A stretch of 22,906 nt of DNA from a virus (IMGVR_UViG_3300035698_013918:1-22906), one strand, 5' to 3'. Shown: positions 1-6,393, numbered from the stretch's first letter. Notes: generated by a model from the letters alone, not told the origin. Program-made: numbers and translations.

Positions 1-3
1 ATA

Positions 4-588
4 GTGGATCAGATTAAGCTTTATGAAACAGCACTGACGTTAAGACCAGGCCAGGCCATAAAAATATCTTATGACGATATGAAAGAGGCTGCGCGGCAGG
101 AGCTTACGGGGCTTGATTACATGATGTGTAATGTTAGACATCCTGAAGTAGTTGAATTTACGGAAAAGATCGGCAGGAATTGGGGGGTTGAAATAACATA
201 CGATTACGATCCGAGGAGACAGACGTTTACTATGTATAAACCGACTAACACAATGGAAGACCCGCGAGGTAAGGATTCTGGGACATTTACAACTTGCAGC
301 AATAACAAGTCCGAAACCTTTACAATTGAAAAACTCGACGAAGCCCTGGCTGCGATCGAAGGTCTGCCGGATCCCTTCCAGAAGATCGCCCAGAGTCATG
401 GTTTCGATCTGAATAAAGGCGATCACATGGTAATTCCTACAAGTTCTGGCTGGACGAAGACATCACTGCGTAGGGGGGTTACGTTCTCAGGACTGATTGA
501 TAGTGAAATAGTTTTTATTCGTGCCGGTGCCCTGGATTATCTGCGCCCGCTGTTTCGTACCGGTGAAAAGTTTAATTGGGAAGAATAG
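4..588 (+). CDS. Hypothetical phage protein, 194 aa (5' end uncertain)
   Basis: The frame opens with GTG at position 4, right at the window edge, so the true start may lie upstream. The product is a soluble protein with mixed charge and no membrane segment. The N-terminus has a short amphipathic stretch (PGQAIKISYDDM). The middle (about residues 60-105) is polar and looks linker-like, and the C-terminus reads like a small basic alpha/beta segment. I do not recognise the family. It ends in TAG, and the ribosome binding site of the next gene overlaps that stop, so the two are probably co-transcribed. Its position among small accessory genes ahead of the terminase genes suggests an early or accessory role, but nothing in the sequence shows which one. 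Confidence 0.7.
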   Translation: MDQIKLYETALTLRPGQAIKISYDDMKEAARQELTGLDYMMCNVRHPEVVEFTEKIGRNWGVEITYDYDPRRQTFTMYKPTNTMEDPRGKDSGTFTTCSNNKSETFTIEKLDEALAAIEGLPDPFQKIAQSHGFDLNKGDHMVIPTSSGWTKTSLRRGVTFSGLIDSEIVFIRAGALDYLRPLFRTGEKFNWEE

Positions 589-596
589 GAGGGGAA

Positions 597-1316
597 ATGA
601 AAAAAGTAACTGTTAAAAAGATTTTAGAATGGGGGCCATGTCCTGAATATACCGAGGAAAAACTGAAAGAGCTCTTTGGGGGTAAGCGGTATGGATCTTT
701 GGAGGATGTTTTAGAAGCAGATATTCCAGCTGCGGATAAATTGTGGGTTGCGCTGCGAGATTATTTTTTTACAAAAAGACAAACAGCCATGCTTTGCCAC
801 TTATTCGCAAAACAATCGTTGGTAATTTACGAAAAATACTACCCGGACGATAAGCGGGTAAGAGATGCCGTTTATGCAGCTAAGAGCTACGCAGAGGGTA
901 AAATATACCGCCGGAAACTGGCTGCCGCCAGGGCTGCCGCCAGGGATGCCGCCAGGGCTGCCGCCAGGGCTGCCGCCAGGGATGCCGCCAGGGCTGCCGC
1001 CAGGGATGCCGCCATCCCTGCCGCCATGGCTGCCGCCATGGATGCCGCCAGGGCTGCCGCCAGGGATGCCGCCATCCCTGCCGCCATGGCTGCCGCCATG
1101 GATGCCGCCAGGGCTGCCGCCAGGGATGCCGCCATGGATGCCGCCAGGGATGCCGCCATGGATGCCGCCAGGGATGCCGCCATGGATGCCGCCAGGGCTG
1201 CCGCCAGGGATGCCGCCATGGATGCCGCCATGGATGCCGCCAGGGATGCCGCCAGGGATGACCAAGTACAAATTGTGAAAAAATATATAAAAGAAATTGG
1301 TGTAAATAAATCATAA
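597..1316 (+). CDS. Imm-5-like protein with a long Ala-rich tetrapeptide-repeat tail
   Basis: I chose ATG at 597 over the upstream in-frame TTG at 576 because AGGAGGGG ends three bases before it, giving 239 aa. Residues 1-108 form a helical domain (KLWVALRDYFF, LCHLFAKQSLVIYEKYYPDD, VRDAVYAAKSYAEG). This resembles the small domain that phage and bacterial databases call 'putative immunity protein' (Imm-5-like), often found with Ala-rich tails; that match is from memory. Residues 109-220 are exactly 28 tetrapeptides of the form [D/A/P]AA[R/M/I], predicted to be one long alanine-rich helix with Asp and Arg side chains. A basic 19-residue tail (KKYIKEIGVNKS) follows. The DNA under the tail is a 12-bp minisatellite, so copy number may vary. 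No catalytic motif is visible and the function is unknown. Confidence 0.8.
   Translation: MKKVTVKKILEWGPCPEYTEEKLKELFGGKRYGSLEDVLEADIPAADKLWVALRDYFFTKRQTAMLCHLFAKQSLVIYEKYYPDDKRVRDAVYAAKSYAEGKIYRRKLAAARAAARDAARAAARAAARDAARAAARDAAIPAAMAAAMDAARAAARDAAIPAAMAAAMDAARAAARDAAMDAARDAAMDAARDAAMDAARAAARDAAMDAAMDAARDAARDDQVQIVKKYIKEIGVNKS
921..1256 (+). repeat. 12-bp minisatellite, 28 tandem units, coding
   Basis: There are 336 bp of uninterrupted 12-bp units. Each has the invariant core TGCCGCCA, with variation only in the first two and last two bases (units read GATGCCGCCAGG, GCTGCCGCCATG, CCTGCCGCCATG and so on). A higher-order 60-bp period is superimposed: positions 980-1075 are identical to 1040-1135. 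The array is in frame with the host gene and keeps several other frames free of stops on both strands. Near identity at synonymous positions points to recent expansion by slippage or unequal exchange. Confidence 0.97.
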
Positions 1317-1330
1317 AAAGGAGAATAGAA

Positions 1331-1540
1331 ATGTTGATCGAAGTAAAGAAAGTAGACCCAGACAAATGTTCAGCAATTGAGGATTTTGAAGGAAACATTT
1401 TAATCAAGTATTGCTCGGCCAACAGCGTCGGTACTTACCCGGTTTTAAGAATCGATTCACCCCATGTTGCGCATGCCCTGCGAGAGGTGGTTAACAAGGG
1501 TGTAGACATTTATTTCGGGAATAAAAAGAAGGGGCTATAA
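1331..1540 (+). CDS. Small hypothetical protein, 69 aa
   Basis: The ATG at 1331 is preceded by AAAAAGGAG at good spacing, 14 bases after the stop of the repeat-tail gene. The product is a small soluble protein with a predicted beta-rich N-terminus (LIEVKKV, GNILIKYC), a helix (VAHALREVVNKG) and a lysine-rich C-terminus. It has two cysteines, but no CxxC pair. I do not recognise it. The six-base gap to the ASCH-domain gene suggests one operon. It may be an early phage regulator or a host-interaction protein, but the sequence alone does not show this. Confidence 0.7.
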   Translation: MLIEVKKVDPDKCSAIEDFEGNILIKYCSANSVGTYPVLRIDSPHVAHALREVVNKGVDIYFGNKKKGL

Positions 1541-1546
1541 ATAACC

Positions 1547-1891
1547 ATGCCGCGAAATATGAGTTTTAAGCTGACTACTGAACAGGTCCGGGACCAGACA
1601 AAGGATGTCACCAGGCGTTTGGGTTGGTGGTTTTTAAAGCCTGGTGACATCCTAAATGCCTGCGTTCAGTGTCAGGGATTGAAGAAGGGTGAGAAGGTGG
1701 AAAAGATTTGTCAGATTATGGTTGTGGAACGCTTCGGCGTTCCACTGTCCATGATACGCCTTCATCCTTCTGAGTGTGCCCGCGAAGGTTTCCCGGACAT
1801 GACTCCGGATGAATTTATAGAAATGTTCTGCCTGCATCACAAGTGCGGTGAGCATAAAGACGTTAATCGTATTGTATTTAAATATATTTGA
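1547..1891 (+). CDS. ASCH-domain-like phage protein
   Basis: The 114-aa protein starts at ATG 1547, with AAGAAGGGG upstream. The hallmarks are an N-terminal segment around residues 5-35 (SFKLTTEQV, VTRRLGWWF, LKPGD) and a later 'AREGFPDMTPDEFIEMFC' region (78-95). This pattern matches small phage ASCH-domain proteins, a PUA-like beta-barrel fold thought to bind RNA or modified nucleotides. Cys39, Cys42, Cys95, His97, His98 and Cys100 could bind metal (CVQC and CLHHKC), which is common in this phage group as I recall it. The role in infection is not established. The coding sequence contains a 15-bp perfect inverted repeat over the conserved TRRLGWWFLKPGD region. An alternative start is ATG 1559, but it lacks a ribosome binding site. 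Confidence 0.75.
   Translation: MPRNMSFKLTTEQVRDQTKDVTRRLGWWFLKPGDILNACVQCQGLKKGEKVEKICQIMVVERFGVPLSMIRLHPSECAREGFPDMTPDEFIEMFCLHHKCGEHKDVNRIVFKYI
1602..1653 (+). repeat. 15-bp perfect inverted repeat inside the ASCH gene
   Basis: The arm AGGATGTCACCAGGC (1602-1616) is the exact reverse complement of GCCTGGTGACATCCT (1639-1653), with a 22-base loop. In mRNA it would form a stable hairpin about 55 bases after the start codon. No T-run follows, so it is not a terminator. It could be an RNA regulatory hairpin, a protein binding site, or a coincidence of protein constraint. Confidence 0.9.
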
Positions 1892-1902
1892 GGGGGGATC
1901 CA

Positions 1903-2307
1903 TTGGAACAAATTGCGATCGCATTTACGGGAGTTGTGGCTATTTGGTTGACCCAGGACAAGCGCGGATCCTGGCGCCGGTATGCCTGCCTGTTTGGGCT
2001 GGCAGGACAGCCGTTTTGGTTTCACAGCGCATGGCAGTCGGAGCAGTGGGGGGTTTTTGTTCTGTGTGTCTTTTATACTTTTGCCTGGCTGAAAGGGTTC
2101 CGGGTTCATTGGTGGAAGGGGGAGGCGAAAGAAAAGCCAGAAACTTTGCCCATAAGGATCCCCGCATATCTCTGTGAATCATGTGGCTCATTAAACAGGA
2201 CTCGCAACCATCCTTCCGCTGAAACAATAGGCTGTTGGCGGTGCGGTTTCTTGAAGCACAGGCACAGTCCCACACTCTTTGTTAAACCTGAGATATTAGA
2301 CTTATGA
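1903..2307 (+). CDS. Membrane protein with C-terminal zinc ribbon
   Basis: I chose TTG at 1903 because GAGGGGGGATCCA lies directly before it; a longer reading from TTG 1888 would place that site inside the gene. The product is 134 aa. Residues 3-17 and 46-66 are hydrophobic and probably cross the membrane, separated by WLTQDKRGSWRRYACLFGL. This part resembles a small membrane protein common in podovirus-like phages, usually without a known function. Residues 88-118 add a zinc ribbon, with Cys91-x2-Cys94 and Cys111-x2-Cys114. A membrane segment fused to a zinc ribbon is unusual for such a short protein. A holin-like or superinfection role is possible but unproven. The gene ends in TGA, which overlaps the ribosome binding site of the next, broken gene. 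Confidence 0.7.
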   Translation: MEQIAIAFTGVVAIWLTQDKRGSWRRYACLFGLAGQPFWFHSAWQSEQWGVFVLCVFYTFAWLKGFRVHWWKGEAKEKPETLPIRIPAYLCESCGSLNRTRNHPSAETIGCWRCGFLKHRHSPTLFVKPEILDL

Positions 2308-2320
2308 AGGAGAAAAATTG

Positions 2321-2548
2321 ATGGAAAAGAAAAAGGAAATGGACTTGAAGTTGAAGCAGGGCAGTCTTTTGAAGTAGCTGTTTGACATTACAAAGAAGAT
2401 CTACGAAGAATGCCAACCTGGCGTCGATCATGTTAATATCGAGATGGACAAGGACGGCCAGTTCTATATCCGTGTCGGGTACCAGAAAGGTTTTTATGTC
2501 CAGCAGAGTTTTCTCGAAGAGAGCTTTTCCGGTATTTTGTTTAATTAA
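2321..2548 (+). pseudogene. Small gene interrupted by an in-frame TAG at codon 19
   Basis: A strong AAGGAG lies eight bases before ATG 2321. Translation gives 18 residues (MEKKKEMDLKLKQGSLLK) and then TAG at 2375-2377. The same frame continues open for 56 more codons to TAA at 2546, with protein-like content: LFDITKKIYEECQPG, a beta-like FYIRVGYQKGFYV and QQSFLEESF. The whole would be a 75-residue protein, and both halves look coding. The only in-frame ATG after the stop (2444) would leave 34 residues without a clear ribosome binding site. TAG ends at least seven other genes here, so general TAG recoding is unlikely. Nonsense mutation, sequencing error, or programmed or host-specific readthrough remain possible. 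I do not recognise the family. Confidence 0.7.
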
Positions 2549-2601
2549 TTTTTAAAAAAGTTTATTGTATACGCTAAATCTCTCTGGGAGTCTCATAAAA
2601 A

Positions 2602-2814
2602 ATGACAGATCAGCCGATTGAAGAGTGGGTTAATGTGGCGGCTATGATGGGTACCTCAGTCCGGTCCGCATGCCGGCAAAAGGGAGAATTGTTAGCCGCA
2701 GGTGCTATTTTTATCAAGCTACGCGGATTCCCACCGCGCCGCGTGGTTTGTGGGTATCCTTCCAAAATCAGGGAGTATATGACCAAAAAAAGTAAAAAAA
2801 GTAAAAAAAGATGA
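2602..2814 (+). CDS. Small putative helix-turn-helix protein
   Basis: This 70-aa protein starts at ATG 2602, with CTGGGAG about ten bases upstream. Residues 9-40 (WVNVAAMMGTS, SACRQKGELLAAGAIFI) look like a helix-turn-helix. They are followed by FPPRRVVCGYPSKIREYM, a wing-like basic segment typical of small phage DNA-binding proteins placed near the terminase genes. The tail is KKSKKSKKR. The last codons overlap a possible tiny gene (ATGA at 2811-2814) and lie next to a 12-bp x3 tandem repeat, so it may bind DNA there or act in packaging or replication. That last point is inference only. Confidence 0.65.
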   Translation: MTDQPIEEWVNVAAMMGTSVRSACRQKGELLAAGAIFIKLRGFPPRRVVCGYPSKIREYMTKKSKKSKKR

Positions 2815-2939
2815 ATTTGGCAATCGTCATGGCAATCGTCATGGCAATCGTCATGGCAGTTTGGCAAAGGTTTTTTAGGTGTGCTTTAGCTTGGGCATGC
2901 GTAAAGACACCAAAAAGAAGATTGACTGGATTGCGATAA
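2811..2939 (+). CDS. Possible tiny hydrophobic peptide, 42 aa
   Basis: ATG at 2811 overlaps the TGA of the preceding gene in an ATGA junction and opens a frame to TAA at 2937-2939. The translation has a hydrophobic N-terminus containing three AIVM units (residues 4-15), encoded by the 12-bp tandem repeat, then WQRFF, another hydrophobic patch, and a basic tail (KTPKRRLTGLR). It could be a one-helix membrane peptide translated by coupling. The case against it is that there is no separate ribosome binding site and it overlaps the start of terS. The repeat may instead be a DNA site and the frame accidental. Confidence 0.3.
   Translation: MNLAIVMAIVMAIVMAVWQRFFRCALAWACVKTPKRRLTGLR
2819..2854 (+). 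repeat. Three perfect 12-bp direct repeats before terS
   Basis: The unit GGCAATCGTCAT occurs three times head to tail (2819-2830, 2831-2842, 2843-2854), followed by a partial GGCA. It sits in the 64-bp gap between the small HTH gene and terS. Iteron-like repeats next to terS can be the packaging recognition site bound by the small terminase subunit; that is inference from position. The DNA just upstream is also repetitive (AAAAAAAGT units within the lysine-rich tail of the HTH gene). Confidence 0.95.
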
Positions 2940-3664
2940 AAAACGAGTTTTGTTTTACGGTTAAATCTGTGCGGGAAATCTCCCGGCAGTTTTCCTGTCA
3001 ACACACTACTATCACACGTCGAGCCAAGAAAGAAAGCTGGCAACGTCCCGCGAAACCTGCACCAAAGCACCATACCACAAAGACTGCCAGCACCAAAGTA
3101 ACCACTTCCAGGAAGCCAGGCGCACCTACACCCTTTTCGCCGGAATTCTCCGAGATAGCCCGTTTTGTGAGTGCCGAGGGGATTGTCACTGATGCCAAAC
3201 TGGCAAAGGTGTTTCGGGTCCACAAAAATACCGTCAAGACCTGGCGGAAGGATTTCCCGGAATTTGCGACCAGTATTCGACGGGGTAGTGATGTTTATAG
3301 CTGTGATGTTGCCGAGAAGTCACTTTTGAAGCGGGTAACCGGGTTTGAGTACAATGAGAAGATTTACGAAATAGTTTATGTTCCCGCGCTGGTCCCTGGT
3401 CCGAATGGTGAGGAAATCACAGTGCCGGAAAAGCGGCTAATAAGGATCGTAACCAAGTATTACCCACCGGAGACAAAGGCTACTCTGGCCTGGTTGACGA
3501 ACAGGGATCCTGATCGATGGAAGAACAAGCAGGAAGTTTCCCACGGGTTGAGCCTGCCGGAGATCCTGGAGAGCCTGCCGCCATCGGTGGCCAATGTGGT
3601 CAAGGCTGGTTTGCGTCAGATTGTAGCCCAGAAGCAGGCTGCGGCCGGGCAGAAGGGGCGGTAG
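2879..3664 (+). CDS. terS: Terminase small subunit
   Basis: This is a 261-aa protein if it starts at GTG 2879 (AAAGG eight bases upstream); ATG 2897 is an alternative that removes six residues. Residues 16-54 form a first helix-turn-helix (IDWIAIKNEF, SVREISRQF, TTITRRAKKESW), typical of terminase small subunits. A basic linker follows, then a second helix-turn-helix at about 100-128 (GIVTDAKLAKVFRVHKNTVK). Residues 147-218 carry the usual C-terminal signature: LLKRVTGFEY, a beta hairpin, and PPETKATLAWLTNRDPDRW. Such proteins recognise the packaging site and hand phage DNA to the large subunit. Two HTH units in one chain, close to iteron-like repeats, fit a DNA recognition role. It ends in TAG, 57 bases before the Acb2-like gene. 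Confidence 0.85.
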   Translation: MCFSLGMRKDTKKKIDWIAIKNEFCFTVKSVREISRQFSCQHTTITRRAKKESWQRPAKPAPKHHTTKTASTKVTTSRKPGAPTPFSPEFSEIARFVSAEGIVTDAKLAKVFRVHKNTVKTWRKDFPEFATSIRRGSDVYSCDVAEKSLLKRVTGFEYNEKIYEIVYVPALVPGPNGEEITVPEKRLIRIVTKYYPPETKATLAWLTNRDPDRWKNKQEVSHGLSLPEILESLPPSVANVVKAGLRQIVAQKQAAAGQKGR

Positions 3665-3697
3665 TTATCCACAGATTACGCAGATTAAGAGGATTTT
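3665..3697 (+). promoter_or_regulatory. Intergenic element with a DnaA-box-like 9-mer
   Basis: Directly after the terS stop comes TTATCCACA (3665-3673), a perfect match to the DnaA-box consensus, then GATTACGCAGATTAAGAGG. The combined 'ATCCACAGATTACGCAGATTAA' pattern resembles a short intergenic element I remember as common in genomes of environmental anaerobes, so it may be host-derived. Whether DnaA binds here is unknown. The remainder of the gap to 3721 holds only the ribosome binding site (AAAAGGAA) of the next gene. Confidence 0.45.
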
Positions 3698-3721
3698 AAA
3701 AGATAAGAAAAGGAATAAAGC

Positions 3722-3934
3722 ATGCCATTGGATTTAGACAATATTTACAAATATCACAGCCCGAAGCCGGGCCAGGCAGAACGGTACGAGAATATCCGGG
3801 AAACCGGGAAACTGCTTGCACTTCTTGTTACCGCTGAATGTCCGGCCAGCCGGGAGCGGTCCAAGGCTCTTACGAAAATAGAAGAAGCAGTGATGTGGGC
3901 TAATGCTTCAATTGCCAGGAATGAGCTTTTTTAA
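3722..3934 (+). CDS. acb2: Acb2/Tad1-family cyclic-nucleotide sponge (anti-CBASS/anti-Thoeris)
   Basis: This 70-aa helical protein starts at ATG 3722 behind AAAAGGAATAAAGC. It shows the family pattern throughout: an N-terminal YKYHSPKPGQAERYENIR, a first helix with GKLLALLV (residues 29-36), the turn ECPASRERS (39-47), and the conserved second helix KALTKIEEAVMWANASIAR (48-66). From memory, known Acb2 proteins are small helical hairpins that form hexamers and bind cyclic di- and trinucleotides (or gcADPR isomers for Tad1), so CBASS or Thoeris effectors are not activated. Tyr11 and Lys30 may correspond to ligand contacts; I could not align to confirm this. The length fits Acb2 better than the longer Tad1. 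It lies three bases before terL and just after terS, so it should be expressed with packaging genes. Ligand specificity cannot be read from the sequence. Confidence 0.82.
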   Translation: MPLDLDNIYKYHSPKPGQAERYENIRETGKLLALLVTAECPASRERSKALTKIEEAVMWANASIARNELF

Positions 3935-3937
3935 CTT

Positions 3938-5560
3938 ATGCAGCAGATTGCAACCGACATAATACCATCCCAGGATATTCCGGGGATAATCACTTCCCTG
4001 GCGGGCAAGTTTTCGCTTGAGGATATCGTCGCGGGTATCGGCAGTGTCGATTATGCTGAATTCCAGGATGATCCGGTTGGGTTTGGTGAGCAGATCCTGG
4101 GCGATACATACACCGATGATGTCAAGACGATGATGGAGTCGGTTCGTGATTTCCCGGTGACGGTGGCAATATCTTCGAATGCATCTGGCAAAACTCACGC
4201 AGCCGGGAGGGTTGCGACATGGTTTTATAAAGTTTTCGAAGATTCTCAGGTTTATACAGCAGCAGCTCCGCCGGAAGATAATCTCAAGCGGCTTCTATGG
4301 GGCGAAATCGGAAATATTCAAGATAAGTTTCCGCAGCTGTTCAGTACCGACAATCAAAACAATCTCCATATTGCCAGGAGTTCAAACAGTTTTCTTACGG
4401 GTGTTAGAATCCCGTCAGCTGGTGACGAGAAAACCAGAGAAGGCAAATTTTCCGGGAAACATGCTCCCCATTTACTTTTCATCTTAGATGAAGGTGACGC
4501 GATACCGGACGAGATTTACAAAGGGATTGATTCGTGTATGTCCGGCGGTCATGCCCGACTGCTTGTCATGTTTAACCCCAGGCAGGAGCAGGGGGCAGTT
4601 TATCGGAAGATCCGGGACGGACGGGCTAATGTCGTTCATCTTTCAGCTATGACTCACCCGAATGTGATCACCGGAAAAGATGTTATCCCCGGAGCTGTTA
4701 CCCAGGCAAAGACATTGACGCGGATCAATGAATGGTGTCGACCGCTGGCAGATGATGAAGATTTTACAACCGATTGTTTTATCCTGCCGGATTTTTTAGT
4801 CGGTAAAATCGGGTTTGATGATAAAAACCAGGCATACCCGCCTTTAGCACCCGGCAAATACAAGGTTGTCGATCCTCAGTTTTCCTACATGGTTTTAGGG
4901 CAATATCCGGCCCAGGGATCGCGGCAGCTGATCAGCAAGGAATGGATTGCCAGTGCCCGCGCCCGATATGACGCTCATATAGCTGCCTTCGGAGAAAACC
5001 CGCCCGAAGGGGCAACCGGTATCATGGGTCTGGATGTGGCCGAATACGGGGAAGATTCAAATGTGGCCTGTTTCCGCTATGGCGGTTATGTCGCGCCGTT
5101 TAAACGCTGGTCCGGGATGGATCCTTACAAAACCGGGAAAAGGGCAGCAACAGAATATAAAGAAATGCCGAATATTGAATCGGCCAGGATTGACGGTACC
5201 GGGATCGGTGCCGGGGTCGGTCCGCATATGCAGGACATGGAGTGTACTGCGTCAACGGTGAAAGTGGCTAAATCACCTACTTTTTCGATCGATCTGGGTG
5301 ATTTCAAGATTCTGCGGGATCAACTGGGATGGGCTGTGCGCGAATGGTTGCGCAATGATCCGGGGGCTATGCTGCCGCCGAATGAGCTGTTGATTGAAGA
5401 ACTTGGAGTGCTTTCTTACGAAGTCGGCAATGACGGGTATGTCCGCCTGAAACAAAAGAAAGACTTACGTAAACTGCTGAAACGCTCTACGGACGACTAT
5501 GATGCTCTGGCTGTGACGTTTGCTCCGCCTGGATTCTTTGATGATTGTGATCTGGATTAA
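3938..5560 (+). CDS. terL: Terminase large subunit
   Basis: This 540-aa ATPase/nuclease drives DNA into the prohead and cuts it. The ATPase half has a Walker A motif SSNASGKT at residues 79-86, a Walker B motif LLFILDEGD at 179-187 (Asp184, Glu185), and a MFNP stretch at 211-214 typical of this family's motif III region. The RNase H-like nuclease half has the acidic residues expected for metal binding: Asp366 in GLDVA, Asp419 in RIDGTGIGAG, and Asp519-Asp522 in DDYDAL. Length is close to the usual 500-600 aa. The start at ATG 3938 lies three bases after the Acb2-like gene, with only a weak site (AGGAATGAG), which suggests translational coupling. The stop TAA overlaps the next ATG. Confidence 0.95.
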   Translation: MQQIATDIIPSQDIPGIITSLAGKFSLEDIVAGIGSVDYAEFQDDPVGFGEQILGDTYTDDVKTMMESVRDFPVTVAISSNASGKTHAAGRVATWFYKVFEDSQVYTAAAPPEDNLKRLLWGEIGNIQDKFPQLFSTDNQNNLHIARSSNSFLTGVRIPSAGDEKTREGKFSGKHAPHLLFILDEGDAIPDEIYKGIDSCMSGGHARLLVMFNPRQEQGAVYRKIRDGRANVVHLSAMTHPNVITGKDVIPGAVTQAKTLTRINEWCRPLADDEDFTTDCFILPDFLVGKIGFDDKNQAYPPLAPGKYKVVDPQFSYMVLGQYPAQGSRQLISKEWIASARARYDAHIAAFGENPPEGATGIMGLDVAEYGEDSNVACFRYGGYVAPFKRWSGMDPYKTGKRAATEYKEMPNIESARIDGTGIGAGVGPHMQDMECTASTVKVAKSPTFSIDLGDFKILRDQLGWAVREWLRNDPGAMLPPNELLIEELGVLSYEVGNDGYVRLKQKKDLRKLLKRSTDDYDALAVTFAPPGFFDDCDLD

Positions 5561-6393
5561 TGAAAGAAAAAAACATCATACAAGTTGTGCATAAGGATCC
5601 GACATCGTTTGTGGATGCTCATATCGCGATGGTGACCGGGCAGCAACTACGCCGCAAGGGCAGTTATTTTTTAAATACTGAAACCGGCGAAAAATATTTG
5701 CACATTGCCGGTAGTATCGCCTGGCCGGGGAAAACTCAGAAGGCGCCCGGGTGTACTCTTGTCGGGGCTGTTACCAGGGAGAAGTATCCGAAAATCAAGC
5801 TGCTGGACATGGCCGAAGATCATCATGTTGAGGGACTGGTCCGCGCCGGGATCCGGCGGCGGCAAAAGTACGGCTTTTCGGTTGCTCCTGATATTCTGCG
5901 GATCTGGTACGGGGATTATGGCCACTTTGAGACATTTATGGCGATGATCAACAATCAGCTGCTTTCCGCAGGTTCTAAAAACAGCGGATTCTATCTTGCT
6001 GAACCGGTCGATTTTGAAATGAAGAATCGGTTTGAAATCTATATGCGTCGGATCCGGGCATGTTTGGTCAAGCTGCCGGGCAAAGGTAAACGCCTGGAAG
6101 TCAATCTGCCGGGCATGCGGACCAGGATCAAATCTTTAGACCCGGACGAGGCAGTCAAGGCACTTGTGACTGATTTCCCGACTATCGCAGCTTTGGGATA
6201 TCTGCTTCATTCTCTTTTGGTTTATCAGCCATGGATGTTACCGGTTGCGGCAACAGCTTCGGCCAGCTGGGAAGATTATGCGACCAAGTACGAGCATGAT
6301 CAGCGCCAACATGAAGCCGGGGCAGGCGGACCAGGGACGGGATTCTTTGCAGAAGACGCACGGGACATGAACGTGATGGAGACAATTCACTGA
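5560..6393 (+). CDS. Hypothetical protein between terL and portal, 277 aa
   Basis: This begins in a TAATG overlap with terL, so translation is coupled. The protein is mostly soluble: an N-terminal segment with WPGKTQKAPGCTLVGAV, a basic middle (RAGIRRRQKYGF), and a hydrophobic stretch near residues 205-232 (TIAALGYLLHSLLVYQPWMLPVAAT) that may be a buried or membrane helix. The tail is polar with GAGGPGTGF. No metal-binding cluster or nucleotide motif is seen. I do not recognise the family. Its place between terL and portal suggests a packaging or head-assembly helper, but that is context only. Confidence 0.75.
   Translation: MKEKNIIQVVHKDPTSFVDAHIAMVTGQQLRRKGSYFLNTETGEKYLHIAGSIAWPGKTQKAPGCTLVGAVTREKYPKIKLLDMAEDHHVEGLVRAGIRRRQKYGFSVAPDILRIWYGDYGHFETFMAMINNQLLSAGSKNSGFYLAEPVDFEMKNRFEIYMRRIRACLVKLPGKGKRLEVNLPGMRTRIKSLDPDEAVKALVTDFPTIAALGYLLHSLLVYQPWMLPVAATASASWEDYATKYEHDQRQHEAGAGGPGTGFFAEDARDMNVMETIH

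Noticed and set aside
921-1256. CRISPR array
   Set aside because: There are no spacers; units are contiguous 12-mers in a coding frame.
801-1422. Long open frames on the other strand and other frame across the repeat array (Pro/Gly-rich and His/Trp/Arg-rich translations)
   Set aside because: They are by-products of a stop-free 12-bp repeat; none has a ribosome binding site or protein-like flanks.
1848-2177. A 109-aa open frame overlapping the membrane/zinc protein gene
   Set aside because: It overlaps two better-supported genes, has no ribosome binding site, and its composition looks out of frame.
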